A stretch of DNA of 64,000 nucleotides from Sphingomonas pseudosanguinis (lineage in GTDB: Bacteria; Pseudomonadota; Alphaproteobacteria; Sphingomonadales; Sphingomonadaceae), in assembly GCF_014196255.1 (NCBI RefSeq), contig NZ_JACIDH010000001.1:186001-250000 (forward strand), written 5' to 3'. Both the position numbers and the translations under genes were made by a program. The notes under the pieces were generated by a model. That model was not told the DNA's origin. It ran no database searches and was given only the letters and a program-made list of their open reading frames with translations. Shown here piece by piece: positions 36,068 to 43,725 of this stretch (positions are counted from its first letter, which is position 1; every line of letters starts with the position of its first letter).

Positions 36068-36730
36068 ATGTCCAGATCATTCATGTCCGCCGCTGTCCTG
36101 CTCTTCGCAACCGCCACCGGCTTGAGCGGGTGTGGCAATTCCAAGGCCCCGAGCAAGGAGGCGTTCGCCGCCGCGCTCGGACCCGTAGTCCGCGACGTCT
36201 TCTGCCATCCCATCGACGTGATGCGGTACGATATCGAGGGCGAGTCTGGCGGATCGGGGTTTCCGATCGTCACCTCACCGAGGGCGCCGATGGCAGGACC
36301 GGGTTCCGACGGAAAGGCGGTCGCGATGCTGGACGGTCTGGCTAATGTCGGGCTCGTCACGCGCACGACGTTCGAGAAGTCCGCACGGTGGAGCGGGTCC
36401 ACCAACGCGTTCGTGCGCCAGCCGCTGATCTCCTACGCGCCGACGCCGAAAGGCGCGCCCTATCTGCATACGGTCGAGCGCAAGGCCACGAACGCCATGG
36501 TTTCGGTGCCGTCCTTCTGCCTGGCAAAAGGCGAGGTTGTCGACGTGGTGCGCTGGACCGAGCCGACCGACTTCGCCGGTCATCGGGTCAGCCAGGTCAC
36601 CTACACCTATCACGGCGTCGATCCGATCCCGGTCATGCCGCCGGCGGAACAGGCGCGCATCGCCGAGCCGAAGGAATCGACGATGCCGTTCGAGCTGCGG
36701 AGTGACGGCTGGCGCCCCTTGGCGCGCTGA
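36068..36730 (+). CDS. Lipoprotein of unknown function
   Basis: A 220-residue predicted lipoprotein (lipobox LSGC, Cys22; ATG 36068) 16 bp after the protease gene and so probably co-transcribed. The mature part has two cysteines (DVFCHP, PSFCLA) that could form a disulphide, and no recognised domain. Upstream in-frame codons overlap the protease gene and are not needed. Confidence 0.6.
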   Translation: MSRSFMSAAVLLFATATGLSGCGNSKAPSKEAFAAALGPVVRDVFCHPIDVMRYDIEGESGGSGFPIVTSPRAPMAGPGSDGKAVAMLDGLANVGLVTRTTFEKSARWSGSTNAFVRQPLISYAPTPKGAPYLHTVERKATNAMVSVPSFCLAKGEVVDVVRWTEPTDFAGHRVSQVTYTYHGVDPIPVMPPAEQARIAEPKESTMPFELRSDGWRPLAR

Positions 36731-36792
36731 CCACCCGCATACCCCGATCGATGCTGCTGGCGCGGGTCGTCGGCCAAGGAAGGAACACGACC

Positions 36793-37503
36793 ATGAAGAT
36801 GACCTCGACCGTCGCCCACGGCACCATGCTCATTCTGGTCCTGGGATCGGCCGCCCCCGTCGCGGCGCAGGCGCGTGCCGACTCGCCTGCCGCGAAGCTG
36901 ATCGATCGGCTCCTGACGGGCGGCCCCCGCTGGGCGTCGGTCGGCACTTTCGACGTCGCCGGCGTGAAGCTGGGGATGACGCCGGAGGAGACGCGTGCCG
37001 CGCTGAAGGCGGGAGGTTTCACGCCCCAGGCAACCGATCCGACGCAGGATTCCTGGGCGTCGGTGGTCTCCAGGCGCATCGCGGAACGCATCCCCGGCAA
37101 GGTGGACGAGACTAGGGTTCCCATGTTCACCCGTGCTAGCGGGCAGCAGGGTGAGACGGTCGAGGTCTGGTACACCGCCACGCCGGAAGGCGCGCGTGCC
37201 ACCTCGGTCGAATACACGATGCCGACGAACCGCATGGAACGGGCGGCGTTCGTCGCCAGCGTATCCGCCAAGTATGGTCGGCCGACCGCTGAGGATCCCG
37301 TGCATGGCCTGTACTGCACGAAGGGCGAGGCCAGCTGCGTGACTTACGGGAACAGGAATCTTCCGCATCTCCTGACGGAGAGCAGCTATTCGTTGCATTC
37401 GATCAAGCTGATGGAAGGCATGCGGTATGGTGACGAGCTGAAGGCGCGGACGGCTGCGGCGGTCGAGGCTGCGGCCCCCAGGAACGCGAAGGCGTCGTTC
37501 TGA
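36793..37503 (+). CDS. Exported protein of unknown function
   Basis: A 236-residue protein with a signal peptide (residues 1 to about 24, LILVLGSAAPVAAQ). A segment DVAGVKLGMTPEETRAALK near residue 57 resembles the short GVxLGMTxxEVxxxL motif common in small periplasmic proteins. Two cysteines lie near 175-182. It lies 62 bp after the lipoprotein gene; its stop overlaps the next start (ATGA). Function unknown. Confidence 0.6.
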   Translation: MKMTSTVAHGTMLILVLGSAAPVAAQARADSPAAKLIDRLLTGGPRWASVGTFDVAGVKLGMTPEETRAALKAGGFTPQATDPTQDSWASVVSRRIAERIPGKVDETRVPMFTRASGQQGETVEVWYTATPEGARATSVEYTMPTNRMERAAFVASVSAKYGRPTAEDPVHGLYCTKGEASCVTYGNRNLPHLLTESSYSLHSIKLMEGMRYGDELKARTAAAVEAAAPRNAKASF

Positions 37504-37940
37504 TGATGAAATGGTCGCTCGTCCTGACGATGGCATCGGCGTGTCTGCCGATGGCGGTTGATGCGAGGCAGGCCGCTTCGACCGCATCGTCGCTGCCGTT
37601 GGAGCCCATGAGCCACGCCGACGCGGAGCAAGCCGGTGCCGTGGGCACCGGCTGCACCTGGCGGGGCGGACCTGGCCGCAAGGCACGCTTGTCGATGGCG
37701 GACGACCGGGCGGCCGTCAGGCGGAACGGCATCGTCGTCGCGTTGAAACCGGCCGCGGACGCGAAGGGGCTGTTCTTTACGTACGATCGTTGGATCGGCG
37801 TTGGGATCAGAATCGTCGTTCGCGACAGCGGAAAGGTGGTGAGCAGGGGGCATGAGTTTTCGGAAACCGTCGCTTGGATTACGATGACCGCCGACGGCCT
37901 TACACGAACTTGGCAGGGCCACCTCAACTGCGGTTCGTGA
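37503..37940 (+). CDS. Small exported protein of unknown function
   Basis: A 145-residue protein with a signal peptide (MKWSLVLTMASACLPMAVDA) and two cysteines in the mature part, one near residue 50 and one near the C-terminus. ATG 37503 overlaps the previous stop. Last gene of the exported run; no family recognised. Confidence 0.55.
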   Translation: MMKWSLVLTMASACLPMAVDARQAASTASSLPLEPMSHADAEQAGAVGTGCTWRGGPGRKARLSMADDRAAVRRNGIVVALKPAADAKGLFFTYDRWIGVGIRIVVRDSGKVVSRGHEFSETVAWITMTADGLTRTWQGHLNCGS

Positions 37941-38098
37941 ATCATCGATGCGGTTCGCGAGCAGAGGGCGTTTGGACAAGGGCGTGTGTCAAGAACAACC
38001 GGGAGGGACTGCTACGTTTCGCCGTCTGTCGGAGCCAGCGCGTTCCAGTAGGTTGACATTCTGGCTCCAAAAGTCCCGAATGGTCGGAGGGAGATTGA

Positions 38099-39307
38099 AC
38101 GATCGCGGGGACCAACATCTTCGGTGCAGCGCCTTCGGCGGCCGGTTACCTTTATCAGGCCCGGCTGGCGCTCTATCGTTGCATGCCGCACCTGAACACC
38201 GGTGTGGATCTGGAGGTGTCGATCGAACAACTCGACGACGTGGCCTTCGCGAGCGACGGGGAACCGGTTGAGCGTCTACAGGCCAAGCACCATCTGACCC
38301 GGGCAGCAAGCCTATCCGATTCCAGCGCCGATCTCTGGAAGACCCTGAGGGTCTGGTCGGAAGCGGCGGCAGCCGACCCGTCTCTGCCTTCACGGGTCAA
38401 GTTGCTGCTCGTCACGACTGCGAGGGCACCTGAAGGATCGGCGGCTTCCATGCTCCGGCCTGGACGTACAGATGGTGAAGGAGCAGGTGCCAACCTTCGC
38501 GCCGTGCGTGACGTGCTGATCGGCGTGGCAACGACGTCTCGGAACCTCTCGCTTCGCCCTGCCTTCGACGCCTTTCAACGGCTGACCGAGCGCATGCAGC
38601 TGTCGTTGCTGAGTGCCATCGAGATCCTCGACGGCCAGCCGACGCTGGTCGATCTCGAGCACGCGCTGGAATACGAACTGCGTTTCAACGCGCCTAGCGG
38701 GAAGGCTGCGATCGCTCGGGAGATGTTGGAGGGTTGGTGGTGGCCACGCGTATGCAGAGCCTTGACGGCCGTCCCGCCTGAAGCGGTGCCACTGTCATCC
38801 ATCGAGACCAAGCTGGATGAGATCAGGGATCTGCTCAAGCGGGACGCGCTGGTCGCCGATATGGAGTTCGCGGAACCGACCTCGGATGAGATCGCGAGCT
38901 ATGAGGATCTCCGATTTGTGAAGCAGCTACGCGGGATTGGACTGGGCTCCAACCGTCTAGGATATGCCAAGCAGGACTTCTACCGCGCCTTTGCACAACG
39001 TTCGCGCTGGACCCGACAGCACGTCGTGCTGGACGACGAACTCGCAAGGTTCGAACGGATGCTGATCGAGGAATGGCAGCCGCGTCATGCGGCGATGTGC
39101 GACGACCATGAGGGCGACGACGTCGATGACGCCAAGCTGAAGCAAGGCGGTCAGGCTCTCTATTCCTGGGTTGAGACGTCGGCGCGGTTCCAGTTTCGCA
39201 CGCTCACCGCCAAGTTCCTCAACGTCGGTTCCTATCACATGCTCGCCAACGACGCTCGGGTAGGCTGGCACCGTGATTTCCGTCGACTGTTCGGTGACGA
39301 TGTCTGA
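38099..39307 (+). CDS. ABC-3C effector with nuclease-like N-terminus; start codon unclear
   Basis: This is the effector of an ABC three-component system. The N-terminal region reads GTNIFGAAPSAAGYLYQARL, then SIEQLDDVAF and LQAKHH: the Glu, Asp-Asp and Gln-x-Lys pattern of Cap4/DUF4297-type PD-(D/E)xK nucleases. The rest is helical, with a C-terminal ABC-3C-type domain. The first in-frame codon after the upstream stop is 38099, but no ATG, GTG or TTG occurs in frame before ATG 38183, which would delete the GYLYQ motif. Either ATC 38102 is used (GGGAG eight bases before), or a TTG at 38095 in the adjacent frame leads in and one base is extra in GGGG (38107-38110), or the gene is damaged. Confidence 0.72.
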   Translation, partial: TIAGTNIFGAAPSAAGYLYQARLALYRCMPHLNTGVDLEVSIEQLDDVAFASDGEPVERLQAKHHLTRAASLSDSSADLWKTLRVWSEAAAADPSLPSRVKLLLVTTARAPEGSAASMLRPGRTDGEGAGANLRAVRDVLIGVATTSRNLSLRPAFDAFQRLTERMQLSLLSAIEILDGQPTLVDLEHALEYELRFNAPSGKAAIAREMLEGWWWPRVCRALTAVPPEAVPLSSIETKLDEIRDLLKRDALVADMEFAEPTSDEIASYEDLRFVKQLRGIGLGSNRLGYAKQDFYRAFAQRSRWTRQHVVLDDELARFERMLIEEWQPRHAAMCDDHEGDDVDDAKLKQGGQALYSWVETSARFQFRTLTAKFLNVGSYHMLANDARVGWHRDFRRLFGDDV

Positions 39308-39825
39308 TGGAAGCGGCAAGGGAGCGTTGGAACCTTCCTTGGAGTGCCCGGCCGCGCGAGGAGGCCGCCCTGTTCAACCCGGCCTTCTGCCTCGAGTGCA
39401 TCTCACGGTCGGTGATAGACTATGACAAGGTGCGGGCGGCACCTCTGCCTCTGGCCCTGGTCTTCCTGATCGTGCCACTCGCGCTTCATCCCGGCATTCG
39501 CGACGTTCTTCCACGAAAGGCGAACACCGCGTTCGGAAGCTGGGCGATGGTCCATCAGCATATCCTCGTCCATGTCCCCAGAAGGGTGATGGCCTTGAGG
39601 CCCGTCGTCAGGGAGGCGCTCATGTTCGGGATGAGCGTGGACGCGATCGCCCTTCAGAACGGCGGGATCGTGACAGGCGATCGGCCGGTTAGGCTGAGTG
39701 CGAAGCTGAAGGCATCGACGGACGAGGCCGAGGAGATCAGACGGACCGCGGCGCTTCTGGGGCGCTGGTTCGGGGCACAGGCGGGCACGGCGTCCGTGCT
39801 TCAGGGGTTCGGAGTGCGACCATGA
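39307..39825 (+). CDS. ABC-3C system middle component
   Basis: A 172-residue protein between the effector and the DUF3732 ATPase, the fixed position and length of ABC-3C middle components. It starts ERWNLPWSARPREEAALFNPAFC, family-typical in style, with a central hydrophobic LPLALVFLIVPLALH and a C-terminal RTAALLGRWFGAQAGTASVL. Its ATG overlaps the effector stop (TGATG) and its own stop overlaps the ATPase start, so all three are coupled. It probably links the ATPase to the effector. Confidence 0.75.
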   Translation: MEAARERWNLPWSARPREEAALFNPAFCLECISRSVIDYDKVRAAPLPLALVFLIVPLALHPGIRDVLPRKANTAFGSWAMVHQHILVHVPRRVMALRPVVREALMFGMSVDAIALQNGGIVTGDRPVRLSAKLKASTDEAEEIRRTAALLGRWFGAQAGTASVLQGFGVRP

Positions 39826-41762
39826 CGATGCAGCTTCAGGGTATCGCCATCTACTCGAACGATGGGGAGCGGCGCGACGTCAGGTTCGACCTTGGTCGGT
39901 TGAACATCGTCACAGGTGCCGCCAAGACTGGCAAGTCCGCACTTCTCGGGATCGTCGACTACTGCTGGGGACGGGAAGAGGCCGTGATACCCGGAGGTGA
40001 GATCAGGCGCGCTGTATCATGGTTCGCGGTGCTGTTCGACGTGGATGGGGAAGGCGTGCTGGTGGCCCGGGCAAACGCGCCGTTCGGTCCGCGAGGAAGC
40101 GACCAGATATATGTCGAGCGGAACGTTGACGACTTCCCCGAAAATCCTGATCGGTTCGTGAAGACGGAGACGCTCGACGGTCTGAGGTCGACGCTTTCGG
40201 CGCTGCTCGGCATCACTGAGAACCTGTTCGTGCCCGAGCCTGGAGCCCTACGTGTCCCTTTGGAGGCTTCGGCAAGTCAGGCCATACTTTTCTGCCTGCA
40301 GGAGCAGGACGAGATCGCGAACAAGCGACAGCTCTTCCATCGTCAGGGCGAGGAACGCCTGCCGCAGGCGATCAAGGACGCGATCCCCTACTTCGTCGGG
40401 GCGATAGAGGACGACCACTATCTGAAGCAGCGACGCCGGCAGGATGCCCGTGCGCGTCTGCGCAGGCTCGTGCGGGAACTCGAGGAGGCCAAGGCCCTTT
40501 CGAAGGACGCGTCGCAGACCGCCCGTACCCTCGCGACGGAAGCACGCCGTCTTGGACTCGCTTCGGGGCCTGTTCCCGACGGGGTCGAGGAGACGCGTGC
40601 CTTTCTCAGGCAGGCATCGGCTCCGAGGACCATGTCCTATGCCCGCTCAGACCGTGCCGGGACCGATCTCGCGGATCTCGAGGATAGCCGTCGGAAGCTG
40701 CGTGGCGAGCTTCAGGAGATCAGGAACGAAATAAGGGAACTGCAGCGGATCAGGATGGAGGTTTCCGACTTCGAGGTCGAAGGGAGGGAGCAGGAGGCCA
40801 GGCTCGTCTCGATCGGACTGGTCAACGGCGCGAGCGGCCCCATCGACACGTGCCCCCTCTGTGCCGGCCACCTCGATGCTCCCATACCGGCCGTCGCTGA
40901 ATTGAAGCGTTCGCTGGAGGGGCTGGATCTCCAACTGGCGACCGCACGTCGGGACAATCCACGCTTGCAGAAGCGGATCGCCGAACTCGAGGAGCGGCGT
41001 ACGGCGATCGACGGTGAACTTTCGGCGGTGCAGACCGGCATACAGGCTCGTATCTCCCAGAACGAGCGGTTGCGCATTGAGCAGGACCAGTTGACCGAGC
41101 AGGCCCGTCTCTGCGGACGCATCGAGTACTTCCTGGAGAACGTCCACGCGGTCGTGGAGGACCGAACGCTGGGCATGCGCATCTCCCGAATCAGGGCCGA
41201 ACTGGATGAACTGGATCGGGCGCTGGATCAGGGAGCGCTGGAGGAACGCCTGATCACCGCCCTGAATCTCATCGGGCGGGACCTGACGGATTGGGCGACG
41301 GAACTCCAGCTGGAGCATGGTGACCGCAACGTCAGACTGGACAGGCGACATCTCACCATCGTGGCGGACACCCTGACCGGTCCGCTGCCGCTCTCGCAGA
41401 TCGGCAGCGGCGAGAACTGGGTCGGCTATCACGTCGCGACCCATCTCGCGCTTCACAAGCTTTTCCGTGCGCGCAATCGTCCGGTGCCAGCGTTCCTCAT
41501 GCTCGACCAGCCTTCACAGGCGCACTATCCCCGTGATCGCGACGTGGGCGAGATCGGCGGCGTCGACGATGAGGATCAGGTCGCTGTCGCGCGCCTGTAT
41601 CGGCTGCTTTGGGAGTACTGCGACCGACTGGTGCCGAACATGCAGATCGTCGTGACGGACCATGTGGACCTCATGCAGGACTGGTTTCAGGACTCGGTGC
41701 AGGAACGCTGGCGCGATGGCATCAAGCTGGTTCCGGTGCCGTGGTTGAAGGATCTAGATTGA
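39822..41762 (+). CDS. DUF3732 SMC-like ATPase of an ABC-3C system
   Basis: A 646-residue Rad50/SMC-type ATPase: Walker A TGAAKTGKSALL near residue 32, coiled-coils about 200-330 and 370-480 around a zinc-hook-like CPLC (about 346-349), an ABC signature region with IGSGENWVGYHVATHLALHK near 527, and Walker B PAFLMLDQPSQAHYP near 560. DUF3732 proteins are the ATPase of ABC-3C conflict systems described in comparative genomics of ABC ATPases. It presumably recognises foreign nucleic acid or nucleoprotein and licenses the nuclease-like effector. Confidence 0.82.
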   Translation: MTMQLQGIAIYSNDGERRDVRFDLGRLNIVTGAAKTGKSALLGIVDYCWGREEAVIPGGEIRRAVSWFAVLFDVDGEGVLVARANAPFGPRGSDQIYVERNVDDFPENPDRFVKTETLDGLRSTLSALLGITENLFVPEPGALRVPLEASASQAILFCLQEQDEIANKRQLFHRQGEERLPQAIKDAIPYFVGAIEDDHYLKQRRRQDARARLRRLVRELEEAKALSKDASQTARTLATEARRLGLASGPVPDGVEETRAFLRQASAPRTMSYARSDRAGTDLADLEDSRRKLRGELQEIRNEIRELQRIRMEVSDFEVEGREQEARLVSIGLVNGASGPIDTCPLCAGHLDAPIPAVAELKRSLEGLDLQLATARRDNPRLQKRIAELEERRTAIDGELSAVQTGIQARISQNERLRIEQDQLTEQARLCGRIEYFLENVHAVVEDRTLGMRISRIRAELDELDRALDQGALEERLITALNLIGRDLTDWATELQLEHGDRNVRLDRRHLTIVADTLTGPLPLSQIGSGENWVGYHVATHLALHKLFRARNRPVPAFLMLDQPSQAHYPRDRDVGEIGGVDDEDQVAVARLYRLLWEYCDRLVPNMQIVVTDHVDLMQDWFQDSVQERWRDGIKLVPVPWLKDLD

Positions 41763-42004
41763 ACGCTTCGATCGACACCTTGCACCGGTTGATGATTTCG
41801 CAGACCCACACCCCGGCCGAACCACCCCATGCGACAAGTTATACGAATAGTCTTATGACTGGTCGCACAAGAAATTTTGCCCTAACGTATTGATCGCTTC
41901 CTCGTAAAAGGCGGCCAGCATCCCCGATGATAGGCCTATAGCATGGTGTCAGTTAAAGTACGCTTACCCGGAAGATGCATGCGAGATACAAGCCGCTATA
42001 ATAA

Positions 42005-43042
42005 TTAGTCTGCGAATGTCTCCACGAGCACGATGGCGATCGGCCCGCCCTCTCCTTCGGTGTCGACGCGTTCAGACTTCGGAGGTTCGGTTCCAGATCC
42101 CACTGCGGCGGTTAGAAATGCCAGAGGGCTGTCGGATATCAAGCCGAGCGAATCGACGCCCATGAAACTGGTTTCTTGGCCACGCCTTCGCGCGTGACGT
42201 CCTCGCTTCGTCGTCAACAAATCCTTGCTAAAGGTCTTTGTCAGGAGTTCGTGTACCGTGACGTCGAAGTCTTCATCTATGCCAAGTTTCAGCGTGTCAG
42301 TCGGCAAATAGCGTTTCGTCGCCTTTCCGCGGGGAGGGTACACATTGAAGAGCATGTTGACGAACGTCGTTGCAAGGTCTTCGCTGCCAGGGAGGCCTAC
42401 GGTCCCGCGCGGATCACTGACCAGCCAACCATTTACATGATCACAGGCCGAATCACACCAAGGGCAGTAGCACCAATTGCAGCACCTTGATTTGTGGCTT
42501 GGATAGCGAGCATCGTCGAAGATCAGGTAGCGAACGCCATCTCGGCAACCGTCGAAGTGGCGGTCGCCATCGATGAAGTTCGATCCATTACCCCCCTGAC
42601 CCCGAAGTTTGAAGGGCGGCCACTCCGAATACAGTCGAGCCTGCTCCGGATTGTCAGCCTTCAACAGGGTGTTCTCCATCCGCTTTGCCTGCATCAAGAG
42701 GGCTTGGCGTCCTGCGTTTCGTCCAATGCGATCATGTACCAGGAGAAGGTCGCCGAGTTCTCGTCGTATTTTCGGCCCTGAAGGGTTTTTGCTGTCATCA
42801 TAGACCGCAAGCGGGGTCTTGTGGCAGAAAACCCCTGACAGTCGCATGGAGATGCCTGAGCCTTTCATCAGCGGGATCCAATGCTTCTCTAGTCTTGGTA
42901 AGGCCGTGTCGATCAACCAGAACAGTTGATCCTCTTCGATGGGGGCATCGCCGACCATATTGTCCCATGCTTCTTGACGGGCGGCGCCGAATGCCTCTTG
43001 GGCTGTCGAAAGTAATTTAACGTAGCAATCTGCTTTTAACAT
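42005..43042 (-). CDS. PD-(D/E)xK-like protein with a cysteine cluster
   Basis: A 345-residue cytosolic protein starting at ATG 43042 after AAGGGG. Glu95 and Asp98 in RRELGDLLLVHDR followed by LLMQAKR (Gln118, Lys120) match the D...QxK core of restriction-endonuclease-like folds. Six cysteines within residues 187-200 (CCNWCYCPWCDSAC) suggest a metal-binding or structural cluster. The gene is clearly less GC-rich than its neighbours, a sign of separate transfer. It is 46 bp after a winged-helix-like gene on the same strand, forming a two-gene unit. No named family recognised. Confidence 0.6.
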   Translation of the reverse strand: MLKADCYVKLLSTAQEAFGAARQEAWDNMVGDAPIEEDQLFWLIDTALPRLEKHWIPLMKGSGISMRLSGVFCHKTPLAVYDDSKNPSGPKIRRELGDLLLVHDRIGRNAGRQALLMQAKRMENTLLKADNPEQARLYSEWPPFKLRGQGGNGSNFIDGDRHFDGCRDGVRYLIFDDARYPSHKSRCCNWCYCPWCDSACDHVNGWLVSDPRGTVGLPGSEDLATTFVNMLFNVYPPRGKATKRYLPTDTLKLGIDEDFDVTVHELLTKTFSKDLLTTKRGRHARRRGQETSFMGVDSLGLISDSPLAFLTAAVGSGTEPPKSERVDTEGEGGPIAIVLVETFAD

Positions 43043-43088
43043 GATTTTCCCCTTGCTGGGATCATGCCTGATTGCTGTTAACTGATGA

Positions 43089-43556
43089 TTACGACTGAGT
43101 AAGCCGCGTGTTGGCAATTCGGCGGAGAAGACCGTCTTCACCGAATTCGAGCATGAAGCCCGCCAGATGCTGCGCTTCGATCGGCATTCGGCATCGATGA
43201 GGGTGGAGGCGATAGGTGAGAACGGTCATGGCACCGTTGGCTGTCTCTGACAGTGGAGCGCCGAAAACAGCGATGGCATGCTCTATGGTGGAATACCCGT
43301 TGGTCAGTCTCGAAGACTGCAACGGCGTCGAGAGATCGATCTCGTCATTATCCTCAGGCATCAGGATGCGGCCTGCTTGAGCAAGCCGCCGGATGGCAGA
43401 TGTCAACTCGGTGCGGTCATCGCCGACGAAGCCCATGTCGTGAATCAGCGAGAAAAAACTGACCGGTATGTTAGCAGGAAGGTCGTCCAACTTAGACATT
43501 ACTCTAGAAGTGATCTGATATTCCGTTCCGATCGGCATGGAAACTTTGGTCTGCAT
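43089..43556 (-). CDS. Small winged-helix-like protein paired with the nuclease-like gene
   Basis: A 155-residue protein. Residues about 15-65 (VMSKLDDLPANIPVSFFSLI, TELTSAIRRLAQAGRILMPE) look like a winged-helix DNA-binding domain of the kind in AbiEi/DUF6088-type regulators. The second half (HAIAVFGAPLSE, VLTYRLHP) is unassigned. Less GC-rich than the flanks. As an upstream partner of a putative nuclease it may be a repressor, antitoxin or specificity subunit; the sequence does not decide. Confidence 0.55.
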   Translation of the reverse strand: MQTKVSMPIGTEYQITSRVMSKLDDLPANIPVSFFSLIHDMGFVGDDRTELTSAIRRLAQAGRILMPEDNDEIDLSTPLQSSRLTNGYSTIEHAIAVFGAPLSETANGAMTVLTYRLHPHRCRMPIEAQHLAGFMLEFGEDGLLRRIANTRLTQS

Positions 43557-43725
43557 GTAATTTCCTTAGATCATACCTATAACTCCCAGCAGCAACAGAT
43601 TATTGTCTCTGAATATTTTGCACGCGACGAGCATTGCCGCTCGAGCTCGACCCCTGACGGAATCATTCGTCTTCGCCCACCTGTTTGCCGAAGTGGTCGT
43701 TCCGTGTTGGTCGATGTCGCGCATG

